This document shows positions 1-5,821 of a stretch of 5,821 nucleotides of DNA, piece after piece. Source of the DNA: Lutispora sp. (GTDB lineage: Bacteria > Bacillota > Clostridia > Lutisporales > Lutisporaceae); assembly GCA_030834765.1 (NCBI GenBank), contig JAUQXG010000018.1, forward strand, positions 1 through 5,821. The letters are read 5' to 3'. How positions within the stretch are numbered: position 1 is the first letter of the stretch; every line of letters begins with the position of its first letter. The position numbers and the translations under genes are program-made. The notes beneath the pieces are model-generated. The model worked only from the letters and a program-made list of their open reading frames with translations, did no database searches and was not told the DNA's origin.

Positions 1-168
1 TGCAAAAAAGCCCTTGTTTATTGCTACATATTGAGGCGCGTAAAAAATAGAACGGACCACTTCATTTAATTTTAATGTCGTTAATTCCTTTTTTTGGCAA
101 CCTGTAAACATTGATACAATAAGCATAACAACTAAAATTAAAGATAACAGTTTAATATGAGTTTTCAC
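1..168 (-). CDS. NMT1/THI5-like ABC transporter substrate-binding lipoprotein, N-terminal part (runs off the window)
   Basis: Only the first 56 codons are present; the frame is open to the window edge. The start is GTG at 168-166, chosen because AGGAGG (plus-strand 176-181) lies 7 nt upstream. The product begins with a typical lipoprotein signal: basic MKTHIK, a hydrophobic stretch at about residues 7-22, then FTGC with the likely lipidated Cys at residue 24. Phe at the -3 position of the lipobox is atypical but tolerable. The mature part has LNEVVRS followed by FYAPQYVAINKGFF (residues 42-55). This matches the start of periplasmic-binding-protein-like proteins of the NMT1/SsuA/ThiY group, where the conserved YAPQYVA-x-x-KGFF segment begins the first lobe. 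By family knowledge it would be anchored outside the membrane and deliver a small organic ligand (thiamine precursor, sulfonate, nitrate or similar) to an ABC permease. The ligand cannot be told from this fragment, and the permease and ATPase genes are not in view. Confidence 0.8.
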   Translation of the reverse strand, partial: MKTHIKLLSLILVVMLIVSMFTGCQKKELTTLKLNEVVRSIFYAPQYVAINKGFFA

Positions 169-240
169 AATAAAACCTCCTGACAACATATTTATCATTT
201 ACAATTTATTCCGTGAAAGCTTTATTGTGTCTGTCCCATG

Positions 241-269
241 ATTATATTTGAACTGTTATAAATTCAGAA
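241..269 (-). promoter_or_regulatory. Possible promoter of the substrate-binding lipoprotein gene
   Basis: On the minus strand a perfect -10 TATAAT lies at 246-241. A weak -35 TTCTGA (264-269) sits 17 nt upstream of it. This gives a leader of about 65 nt before the GTG start at 168. The -10 is good but the -35 matches only 3 of 6 positions, so the call is tentative. I see no TPP-type or other recognisable riboswitch in the leader. The rest of 182-324 is AT-rich and holds no gene. Confidence 0.35.
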
Positions 270-324
270 TTTACATTTCACCTATCATATAATGTTTGAA
301 TAGCATGAATAAATAAAAAAATTA

Positions 325-353
325 TTGACAATATATAAGATAACTAGTAAAAT
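325..353 (+). promoter_or_regulatory. Sigma-A promoter of the T-box/valS transcript
   Basis: TTGACA (325-330) is a perfect -35. A 17-nt spacer separates it from TAAAAT (348-353), a 5-of-6 match to the -10. Transcription would start near 360, just before the first T-box elements, giving an untranslated leader of about 274 nt ahead of valS. Both position and quality fit the T-box leader that follows. Confidence 0.85.
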
Positions 354-359
354 CAGATT

Positions 360-605
360 AATATTTAAAAGCAATGAAGAAGAGGAGTAAACAGAAATCT
401 CTTTTTAGAGAGAAAAGCCCATAGGCTGAAAGGCTTTTCAGGATAAGTTCTGTTGAAGGTAGCTTCGGAGTTCCTGTGTTGAATTTAGTAGATGCAGGCG
501 GGTCTGCCCGTTATAGTGTAAAGAGCCAGTGTTAGCTGGAACTAAGGTGGTACCGCGGATATAACCCTTTCGTCCTTTTTTTGGATGAAGGGTTTTTTGT
601 TTTTT
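360..605 (+). promoter_or_regulatory. T-box riboswitch, valine-specific (GUA specifier)
   Basis: This is a tRNA-sensing leader that controls valS by transcription attenuation. Stem I can be drawn directly. GAAG (379-382) pairs with CTTC (463-466), and AACAGAA (390-396) pairs with TTCTGTT (448-454). Between them lies the specifier loop, with AGTA (386-389) on the 5' side and GAAGGTAG (455-462) on the 3' side. The codon in register is GTA (459-461), valine. The distal part shows AGAGAG (407-412) and an 8-bp stem, 412-419 with 432-439, closing a loop with GGCTGAAA. Small hairpins follow at 499-510 and 526-539. The conserved T-box runs AAGGTGGTACCGCG (544-557). Its bulge UGGU (548-551) can pair with an ACCA tRNA end, as expected for tRNA-Val with A73. 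The antiterminator likely pairs AAGG with CCTT (574-577) and GCG with CGT (571-573). Uncharged tRNA-Val would favour this form and let valS be transcribed. Confidence 0.96.
563..605 (+). terminator. T-box intrinsic terminator (alternative to the antiterminator)
   Basis: AACCCTT plus CGTCC (563-575, one T bulged) pairs with GGATGAAGGGTT (583-594) around a seven-T loop (576-582). A T-rich run continues to 605. The CGTCC of the 5' arm (571-575) is also the 3' side of the antiterminator, so the two structures exclude each other, as in known T-box leaders. Confidence 0.93.
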
Positions 606-633
606 GGATATATTATAAAAAGGAGGACTAGTC

Positions 634-3291
634 ATGGATGAAACAAAAAATATCGCAAAATCTTATGACCCAAAACAAGTTGAAGAGAAATTATATAATA
701 GAAGTGTAGAGAATGGTTATTTTACGCCTATCATAGACAAATCAAAGACTCCATATACAATCGTAATACCTCCGCCAAATATCACAGGACAGCTTCATAT
801 GGGGCATGCCTTAGATAATACTTTGCAAGATATACTTATTAGATGGAGGAGAATGCAAGGATATTGCACTTTATGGCTTCCTGGTACGGATCACGCAAGC
901 ATCGCCACAGAAGCTAAGATCGTTGAGGCTTTGGCAAAGGAAGGTAAAAGCAAACATGACTTGGGAAGAGATCTCTTCTTAGAGAAAGCTTGGAGTTGGA
1001 AGGAAGAGTATGGTGGAAGAATAATCAATCAATTGAAAAAATTAGGTACATCTTGTGATTGGACAAGAGAACGTTTTACTATGGATGAAAGTTGCTCTAA
1101 GGCTGTAAAAGAAGTATTTATTAGGTTATATGAAAAAGGGCTTATATATAAGGGCGAAAGAATAATAAACTGGTGTCCTAATTGCAAAACATCAATATCT
1201 GATATTGAAACTGTGTATGAAGATCACAAAGGTTTTTTTTGGCATATTAAATACCAAGTAAAAGACAGTGATGAATTTATAGAAATAGCAACAACAAGAC
1301 CAGAAACAATGCTTGGGGATACAGCAGTGGCAGTACATCCTGATGATGACAGATATAGGCACTTAGTTGGGAAAACACTTATACTACCATTAGTGAACAA
1401 AGAAATTCCAATTATAGCAGATGATTATGTAGATAAAGAGTTTGGAACCGGTGCAGTAAAAATAACTCCAGCTCATGATCCAAACGATTTTGAGGTAGGA
1501 ATAAGACATAATTTACCTATGGTAAAGGTAATGAATGATGATGGTACAATTAATGCCTATGGCGGAAAATATGAAGGCATGGATAGGTATGTAGCAAGAA
1601 AAGAAATAGTAAAAGATTTAGATCAAATGGGACTTTTGGTAAAAGTAAAAGATCATGATCATAATGTAGGTCAATGTCAAAGGTGTAATACGATTATTGA
1701 GCCCATTCTATCAAAGCAATGGTTTGTAAAAATGAAGCCACTTGCTGAACCAGCAATTGAAGTAGTGCGAAATGGAGAGGTAAAGTTCGTACCTGATCGT
1801 TTTTCTAAAATCTATTATAATTGGATGGAGAATATTCAGGACTGGTGCATATCTAGACAGCTTTGGTGGGGACATAGAATACCTGCTTACTATTGTATGG
1901 ACTGTGGCGAAATAATTGTTTCCTCTATAGCACCATCAAAATGTACAAAGTGTGAAAGCGGTAATGTAAAACAAGATGAAGACACATTAGATACCTGGTT
2001 TAGTTCTGCTCTCTGGCCTTTTTCCACTCTTGGATGGCCTGATAAGACAGAGGATTTAGAATATTTTTATCCTACCAATGTATTAGTAACTGGCTATGAT
2101 ATCATATTTTTCTGGGTTGCCAGAATGATATTCTCAGCAATGGAGAATCTGAATGAAAAACCTTTTGAATATGTTTATATTCATGGCATTATTAGAGATG
2201 CTGAGGGAAGGAAGATGAGCAAGTCCCTTGGCAATGGAATTGATCCACTTGATGTAATAGATAAATATGGAGCAGATGCATTAAGATTTAACTTGGTATC
2301 AGGAAATTCTCCTGGAAATGATATGAGATTTTTCTGGGAAAAGGTTGAAGCCTATAGTAATTTTGCAAATAAGATTTGGAATGCATCAAGATTTGTTTTG
2401 ATGAATCTTGATGATGAAGCATCAGCACAAATTGATGAAAATATGTACAATAACTCTTTAATAACAGCCGATAAATGGATAATAAGCAGATTAAATGCTG
2501 TAACAAAAGAAGTTACGGATAATCTAGAAAAGTTTGAATTGGGTATAGCCGCTCAGAAACTTTATGATTTTATCTGGTTCGAATTTTGTGATTGGTATAT
2601 TGAATTGGTAAAGCCGAGACTTTATGGAGAAGATAAAAATTCTAAATATGCAGCACAAATTACATTAGCCAATACCCTTAGAAGTGCAATGAAGCTATTA
2701 CATCCTTTCATGCCATTTATAACAGAAGAAATATATTTGCATCTTCCTAAAGAAAGTGAAACAATAGTTACGGCTCACTGGCCAACTTACGACAAAGAAA
2801 AAGATATGCCTGAAGAGGAAATAAAGATGACTATAGTAATGGATGCAATAAAATCAATAAGAAACCTAAGAGCTGAAATGAATGTTATACCTTCAAGAAA
2901 AGCAAAGACAATTATAGTCACTGAAGATAATAAAACTAAATCAGCCTTGGAAGAAGGAAAAGTATATTTTGAAAAACTTGCTTCGGCTTCTGAAGTTATC
3001 ATAATTTCAAACAAGGAAAATATTCCACAAGATGCAGTATCCGCTGTTATATCTGGAGCAGAAATATATTTACCTCTTGAAGACCTAGTAGATAAAGAAA
3101 AGGAAATTGAAAGACTAACCAAAGAAATAGATAATCTTCAAAAAGAGTTAGATAGAGTAAAAGGCAAATTAAATAATCAAAGCTTTGTAGCGAAAGCACC
3201 TGAAAAAGTGATAGAAGAGGAAAGAGCAAAGGAACAGAAGTATCAACAGATGATGAACAAAGTGATTGAAAGACTAAATTCCTTTAAATAG
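634..3291 (+). CDS. valS: Valyl-tRNA synthetase (ValRS), class Ia
   Basis: This cytoplasmic enzyme charges tRNA-Val with valine using ATP and edits misactivated threonine. The 885-residue length is full for bacterial ValRS. ATG is preceded by AGGAGG (621-626) at 7 nt. The HIGH-type ATP motif is HMGH (residues 55-58) in [13 protein letters not shown], and the second signature is KMSKS (527-531). The CP1 editing domain spans about 200-340, with TTRPET (220-225) and [15 protein letters not shown] (271-285). Asp282 and Asp285 are the likely counterparts of the editing-pocket acids known in Thermus ValRS. The catalytic core resumes with [12 protein letters not shown] (403-414) and [10 protein letters not shown] (453-462). 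The anticodon-binding helical domain covers about 613-770, and a C-terminal coiled-coil tRNA arm about 820-885. Four CxxC pairs (181/184, 348/351, 421/424, 437/440) suggest structural zinc. The gene is alone between its T-box and a strong terminator, so it is probably monocistronic and induced when valyl-tRNA is short. Confidence 0.98.
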   Translation: MDETKNIAKSYDPKQVEEKLYNRSVENGYFTPIIDKSKTPYTIVIPPPNITGQLHMGHALDNTLQDILIRWRRMQGYCTLWLPGTDHASIATEAKIVEALAKEGKSKHDLGRDLFLEKAWSWKEEYGGRIINQLKKLGTSCDWTRERFTMDESCSKAVKEVFIRLYEKGLIYKGERIINWCPNCKTSISDIETVYEDHKGFFWHIKYQVKDSDEFIEIATTRPETMLGDTAVAVHPDDDRYRHLVGKTLILPLVNKEIPIIADDYVDKEFGTGAVKITPAHDPNDFEVGIRHNLPMVKVMNDDGTINAYGGKYEGMDRYVARKEIVKDLDQMGLLVKVKDHDHNVGQCQRCNTIIEPILSKQWFVKMKPLAEPAIEVVRNGEVKFVPDRFSKIYYNWMENIQDWCISRQLWWGHRIPAYYCMDCGEIIVSSIAPSKCTKCESGNVKQDEDTLDTWFSSALWPFSTLGWPDKTEDLEYFYPTNVLVTGYDIIFFWVARMIFSAMENLNEKPFEYVYIHGIIRDAEGRKMSKSLGNGIDPLDVIDKYGADALRFNLVSGNSPGNDMRFFWEKVEAYSNFANKIWNASRFVLMNLDDEASAQIDENMYNNSLITADKWIISRLNAVTKEVTDNLEKFELGIAAQKLYDFIWFEFCDWYIELVKPRLYGEDKNSKYAAQITLANTLRSAMKLLHPFMPFITEEIYLHLPKESETIVTAHWPTYDKEKDMPEEEIKMTIVMDAIKSIRNLRAEMNVIPSRKAKTIIVTEDNKTKSALEEGKVYFEKLASASEVIIISNKENIPQDAVSAVISGAEIYLPLEDLVDKEKEIERLTKEIDNLQKELDRVKGKLNNQSFVAKAPEKVIEEERAKEQKYQQMMNKVIERLNSFK

Positions 3292-3299
3292 TATGGAAA

Positions 3300-3350
3300 C
3301 CCACGCTGATTGGTGTACCCACACTAATCAGCGTGGGCTTTATCTTATTT
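3300..3350 (+). terminator. Intrinsic terminator of valS
   Basis: A 17-bp stem pairs 3300-3316 with 3321-3337. All pairs are Watson-Crick except one G-U, and the loop is ACCC. It starts 9 nt after the valS stop and is followed by the T-rich CTTTATCTTATTT. It is strong enough to separate valS from folC transcription. Confidence 0.92.
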
Positions 3351-3376
3351 ACAAGGCAATATAATAGTTGTATATT
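3348..3376 (+). promoter_or_regulatory. Candidate promoter of folC
   Basis: TTTACA (3348-3353), a 17-nt spacer and TATATT (3371-3376) lie just after the valS terminator and about 50 nt ahead of the folC start. Each hexamer matches the sigma-A consensus at 5 of 6 positions. The setting supports a separate folC promoter, but AT-rich DNA gives chance matches often. Confidence 0.55.
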
Positions 3377-3427
3377 TAGTAAAAGAAAATGCTTATTTCT
3401 TTTATTTAAGTATTAGAGGGGTGTAAT

Positions 3428-4720
3428 ATGGATTATAATCAAACAATAGATTTTATAGATAATAAAATGAATTATGGATGCAAGCCGGGGCTTGAAACAA
3501 TTTTGAGTTTGCTGGAACTTTTGGGGAATCCACAAAAATGGTTAAAAGTAGTCCATGTGGCTGGAACAAATGGCAAAGGCTCCACAACAGCTATGGTTTC
3601 GAATATTTTAACTTGTGCTGGATATAAAACTGGCATGTATACATCTCCCCATTTGTATTCAATAAGAGAAAGAATGATCATTAATGGAGAAGAGATTACA
3701 GAATCGGATTTTGTTAAATATGCTGAAGTTGTAATAGAAAAGATGGAATTGATGAAATCTATGGGCAAAAATGAGCCAACTCAATTTGAGTTGATAACAG
3801 CCATGGCATTCTTATATTTTTATGAAAAGAAAATAGACATACTGGTTCTTGAAGTTGGTCTTGGTGGAGCATTAGATGCAACAAATGTTGTAGATTCCAT
3901 AGTATCCATCATTACATCCATTAGCTATGACCATATAGAAATTTTAGGTGACACCATAGAAAAAATTGCTTTTGAAAAAGCTGGTATTATAAAGTCTGAT
4001 TCTTCTACTATATTATATCCACAGCTATACAGTGGAGCAGAGCATGTAATAGAAGAAATATGTATCGATAAAAACACCAAGCTAACTAAAGTAAAAAGAG
4101 AGTTTGGAGCTATAAAAAATTTTGAAAAGTATATGCAAGTGTTTGATTACTCAAATAGGAATATAAATATATATGATTTAAGGCTTCCTTTAATTGGAGA
4201 TCATCAAATATTAAATGCTTGTACTGCTATAACAGCAATGCTTGAATTGAGGGATTTAGGATATAAAATTAGCGATGAACATATTAGAATCGGCCTAGAA
4301 ACTGTTATATGGCCATGTAGATTAAGCATAGTAAAAACTGAACCACTTATCATTATAGATGGTGCTCACAATGAAGATGGAATAGACTCTTTAACCGATG
4401 CTTTAAAGAAATATTTCAGTGATAAGAAGATCATTCTTGTTATAGGAATGCTAAAGGATAAGAATTATGAATATGCGGCCCAAAAGCTAGCTCCACTGGC
4501 AGCTGGAATTATAACTACAACACCTGAAAGTCCAAGGAAATTAAGAGCCGAGGTCCTTGCAAAAACTATGGGAAAGTATTCAGACAATGTTACATCTATA
4601 GATAATTTGAATGATGCTGTTATATATGCAATTTCTCAAGCTGACAAAACAACAATGATTTGCATTTGTGGTTCCCTTTATTTAGCAGGAGAAGCATATA
4701 AAATATTAAATAATAAATAA
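3428..4720 (+). CDS. folC: Folylpolyglutamate synthase / dihydrofolate synthase (FolC)
   Basis: This cytoplasmic, Mur-ligase-like enzyme adds glutamate to folates through an ATP-made acyl phosphate. Many bacterial members also join glutamate to dihydropteroate; whether this one does both cannot be read from sequence alone. At 430 residues it is full length. The ATP loop is HVAGTNGKGST (43-53). It is followed by YTSPHL (71-76), TQFE (118-121), EVGLGGALDATN (142-153), SYDH (166-169) and IAFEKAGIIK ending at residue 189. The lysine carbamylated in this superfamily lies in that last segment. The C-terminal domain has IIDGAHN, with Asp311 and His314, then VIGMLKDKNY and the terminal GSLYLAGEA. No expected key motif is missing. 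The ATG follows a purine-rich GAGGGG (3416-3421) at 6 nt. A terminator on each side indicates a single-gene unit; folC beside valS is a common arrangement in Firmicutes. Confidence 0.96.
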   Translation: MDYNQTIDFIDNKMNYGCKPGLETILSLLELLGNPQKWLKVVHVAGTNGKGSTTAMVSNILTCAGYKTGMYTSPHLYSIRERMIINGEEITESDFVKYAEVVIEKMELMKSMGKNEPTQFELITAMAFLYFYEKKIDILVLEVGLGGALDATNVVDSIVSIITSISYDHIEILGDTIEKIAFEKAGIIKSDSSTILYPQLYSGAEHVIEEICIDKNTKLTKVKREFGAIKNFEKYMQVFDYSNRNINIYDLRLPLIGDHQILNACTAITAMLELRDLGYKISDEHIRIGLETVIWPCRLSIVKTEPLIIIDGAHNEDGIDSLTDALKKYFSDKKIILVIGMLKDKNYEYAAQKLAPLAAGIITTTPESPRKLRAEVLAKTMGKYSDNVTSIDNLNDAVIYAISQADKTTMICICGSLYLAGEAYKILNNK

Positions 4721-4725
4721 TAAAA

Positions 4726-4762
4726 ACAGAATATACGATTGTTTTTCAATCGTATATTCTGT
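4726..4762. terminator. Bidirectional terminator between convergent folC and the DUF4364 gene
   Basis: ACAGAATATACGATTG (4726-4741) is a perfect 16-bp inverted match to 4747-4762 around a TTTTT loop. It begins 5 nt after the folC stop and ends 6 nt before the stop of the minus-strand gene. The plus-strand exit is CTTATTCTAATT. The minus-strand exit is the better T-tract, TTTTATTATTTATT. One hairpin probably ends both transcripts. Confidence 0.88.
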
Positions 4763-4768
4763 CTTATT

Positions 4769-5293
4769 CTAATTAATTAAGGATGAAATTAAATCACCAT
4801 ATACTTTGTGGGCCATATTTTTCCATTTTTCCGATATCAATTTTGCTTGCTTAGCTGACACAACACTTAAAGTTAGATCAATAATCGTAATTTGATTTTC
4901 GATAACTTTTAGATTTACGATGTACTCATTTTCACTTTTTTCATAAAAATTAGATAGTATTTCAGTTTCTTTCTTGATTTTCTCTTTGTTTTCGCTAATA
5001 TATTTTCTTACTAAATCCTTGCTGTTTGTATCTATTCTCTCTTCAAAAACATCAATCGTTTGTTGACCACTTTTCGTTAGAATATAGCTAGGTTTTTGGT
5101 TGCTTTCAATTATACTAATTAAATTACTAACCTCTAATTCAGTAATACACTCTTGCAAAGTAAAATAATCGATAAGGTTATTTTCAAGAGTTATATTAAT
5201 AATTTGATTTTTAGTAAGTGGAATATCGATATTTTTAAATATGTAGAGAACTATGAGTTTTTTGACTGTTAAGTTGTTGTTATCAAAAAACAT
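4769..5293 (-). CDS. DUF4364 family protein, probable winged-helix DNA-binding protein
   Basis: This is a 174-residue cytoplasmic protein with no signal peptide or membrane segment. The N-terminal 75 or so residues read like a winged helix-turn-helix. A first helix contains KKLIVLYIFKNIDIPLT (residues 11-27). It is followed by NQIINITLENNLIDYFTLQECITELEVSNLI, typical of helices 2 and 3. The wing is SNQKPSYILTKSGQQTI (64-80). The C-terminal half begins with a charged, helix-prone segment (about 87-113), continues with beta-like YIVNLKVIENQITIIDLTLSV, and ends in a helix (about 147-174). The pattern, including the PLT-x-x-QI turn and the YFTLQE-x-x-x-EL stretch, matches what I know of the Clostridia family DUF4364. 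No specific function is established for that family; a regulatory role is inference. ATG at 5293 has AAGGAGA (5302-5308) 8 nt upstream. It converges on folC and lies downstream of, but is transcribed separately from, the SASP gene. Confidence 0.82.
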   Translation of the reverse strand: MFFDNNNLTVKKLIVLYIFKNIDIPLTKNQIINITLENNLIDYFTLQECITELEVSNLISIIESNQKPSYILTKSGQQTIDVFEERIDTNSKDLVRKYISENKEKIKKETEILSNFYEKSENEYIVNLKVIENQITIIDLTLSVVSAKQAKLISEKWKNMAHKVYGDLISSLIN

Positions 5294-5317
5294 ATATTAT
5301 TTCTCCTTAATTTTTAT

Positions 5318-5363
5318 TTGAATCTGAAGTTATATAAACTTAATTAGTTTAAGATAGATTCAA
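5318..5363 (-). repeat. Nested inverted repeat in the DUF4364 gene leader
   Basis: The outer arms TTGAATCT (5318-5325) and AGATTCAA (5356-5363) are perfect 8-bp complements. Nested inside are TAAACT (5335-5340) and AGTTTA (5346-5351) around a TAATT centre. The element lies between the probable transcription start and the ribosome binding site. It could be a leader stem-loop or a binding site for a dimeric regulator, possibly the gene's own winged-helix product. AT-richness makes chance repeats fairly likely. Confidence 0.4.
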
Positions 5364-5371
5364 TATATATA

Positions 5372-5401
5372 ATTATAGCATAATTTTAAAAATTGAGTAA
5401 A
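5372..5401 (-). promoter_or_regulatory. Promoter of the DUF4364 gene (extended -10)
   Basis: On the minus strand TGCTATAAT (5380-5372) is a perfect extended -10. Upstream, with an 18-nt spacer, is TTTACT (5401-5396), a 4-of-6 match to the -35. Transcription would start near 5365, leaving a leader of about 72 nt. The -35 touches the distal end of the SASP terminator hairpin. Confidence 0.65.
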
Positions 5402-5434
5402 ATAAAAATCAGACAAAATGTCTGATTTTTATTT
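5400..5434 (-). terminator. Intrinsic terminator of the SASP gene
   Basis: Positions 5400-5415 and 5419-5434 form a perfect 16-bp inverted repeat with an AAA loop. The core is TCAGACA/TGTCTGA flanked by A and T runs. On the minus strand it starts 1 nt after the SASP stop codon, and the T-rich arm supplies the U-tract. It separates the SASP gene from the DUF4364 gene. Confidence 0.88.
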
Positions 5435-5435
5435 C

Positions 5436-5660
5436 TTATTGATTAGATAGTTGGTTTTCTGCCATTGCTATCATTTTCTTTACCATTGATCCTCCGACTC
5501 TACCACAATCCTTTGAGGATAAATCTCCCCAATAATCTTCAGAACCTTGATGAACTGGTAAATTTAATTCTGCTGCTATTTCATATTTCATATTATCAAG
5601 TGCTTGGTGTGCACCTGGAACTTCAAGTCCTTTATTATATCTTCCACTTCCTAATGCCAT
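5436..5660 (-). CDS. Alpha/beta-type small acid-soluble spore protein (SASP)
   Basis: The 74-residue product is the usual size for the family. Such proteins saturate forespore DNA, push it towards an A-like form, protect it from UV and chemicals, and are degraded for amino acids at germination. The first conserved block is VPGAHQALDNMKYEIAAEL (residues 14-32). It contains the germination-protease site, with expected cleavage between Glu27 and Ile28. The second block is CGRVGGSMVKKMIAMAENQL (52-71), the DNA-binding helix region with the GxVGG turn. Between them is GSEDYWGDLSSKD, a linker style I associate with clostridial members. Position 33 is Asn where many relatives have Gly. ATG at 5660 follows AAGGAGG (plus-strand 5668-5674) at 7 nt. 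Expression should be in the forespore under sigma-G, but I could not find a convincing sigma-G promoter. It is monocistronic, ending at the hairpin directly after its stop. Which ssp paralogue it is cannot be said. Confidence 0.95.
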   Translation of the reverse strand: MALGSGRYNKGLEVPGAHQALDNMKYEIAAELNLPVHQGSEDYWGDLSSKDCGRVGGSMVKKMIAMAENQLSNQ

Positions 5661-5736
5661 TAAAATTCCTCCTTCGTGTTTGTGTTTTTTTATTGCTTTA
5701 TTTTGTTTTGCATTATTAATTTAACCTGTTATAAAA

Positions 5737-5757
5737 AAAATATCCTAGGAATATTTT
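5737..5757. repeat. Imperfect palindrome upstream of the SASP gene
   Basis: TCCTAGGA (5743-5750) is a perfect 8-bp palindrome. It is extended by AAAATA on the left and TATTTT on the right, with one unpaired A at 5751. It lies about 80-95 bp upstream of the SASP start. It may be an operator, or simply chance in AT-rich DNA. The rest of 5661-5821 has no gene that I can support. Confidence 0.3.
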
Positions 5758-5821
5758 CAAATAGGTATAATTAAATGGCTAATTGAATAATAATATTAAG
5801 TTAACCATATTCTGATTAAAA

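Noticed and set aside
169..240. Possible TPP riboswitch ahead of the NMT1/THI5-like lipoprotein gene
   Set aside because: The conserved CUGAGA-type core and its partner helices are absent, and the leader of about 65 nt is too short.
438..635. 65-codon open frame on the minus strand across the leader
   Set aside because: It lies wholly antisense to the T-box riboswitch and overlaps the valS start. It has no family resemblance.
2288..3229. Three minus-strand open frames inside valS (2288-2506, 2787-3122, 3047-3229)
   Set aside because: They are antisense to a conserved, full-length ValRS. The products are low-complexity, rich in Ser/Leu/Phe, with no recognisable domain; the AT-rich codon use of valS explains them.
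3472..3768. 98-codon open frame on the minus strand inside folC
   Set aside because: It is antisense to the conserved FolC ATP loop and has no recognisable domain.
5465..5719. 84-codon plus-strand open frame with a Leu/Phe-rich, membrane-like product
   Set aside because: It is antisense to the SASP gene, which has conserved motifs and a strong ribosome binding site. The hydrophobic look comes from reading the reverse of a polar gene.
5675..5730. Sigma-G promoter for the SASP gene (-10-like CAAAATA at 5705-5699 or CAGGTTA at 5728-5722, minus strand)
   Set aside because: Each matches the loose CANNNTA -10 pattern, but neither has a GNATR-type -35 at 17-18 nt. In such AT-rich DNA the -10 alone is not evidence.
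1..5821. CRISPR array, tRNA or rRNA gene, insertion sequence, toxin-antitoxin or phage-defence genes
   Set aside because: I saw no regularly spaced repeats, cloverleaf, transposase motif or terminal inverted repeats. All substantial genes have housekeeping or sporulation assignments, or belong to DUF4364.

Overview
The window looks like a piece of chromosome from a low-GC, spore-forming member of the Firmicutes, most likely class Clostridia. The evidence is the very AT-rich sequence, strong AGGAGG-type ribosome binding sites, a T-box leader on a tRNA-synthetase gene, a DUF4364-type protein, and an alpha/beta-type small acid-soluble spore protein (SASP). The genus cannot be fixed from the sequence alone.

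Layout. Positions 1-168 (minus) hold the first 56 codons of a lipoprotein that resembles the substrate-binding component of an NMT1/THI5-like ABC transporter. Positions 169-633 separate it from a divergent gene and hold a near-consensus sigma-A promoter (325-353) and a valine-specific T-box riboswitch (about 360-605). Next are valS (634-3291), a strong 17-bp terminator hairpin (3300-3337), a candidate promoter, and folC (3428-4720). A perfect 16-bp hairpin (4726-4762) separates folC from a convergent minus-strand gene for a DUF4364-type winged-helix protein (4769-5293). Upstream of that, also on the minus strand, are its promoter and a possible structured leader, then the terminator and coding region of a SASP gene (5436-5660). 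The last 160 bases are AT-rich with no gene, apart from one imperfect palindrome.

Function. The genes look like separate transcription units with unrelated jobs. valS charges tRNA-Val and is controlled by uncharged tRNA-Val. folC makes and polyglutamylates folates. The SASP coats DNA in the dormant spore. The DUF4364 protein is probably a regulator, but its target is unknown. Nothing here forms a defence, mobile or otherwise new system. The best-resolved regulatory element is the T-box: its GUA specifier and UGGU bulge both match tRNA-Val. The least understood parts are the DUF4364 protein and the inverted repeat in its leader.
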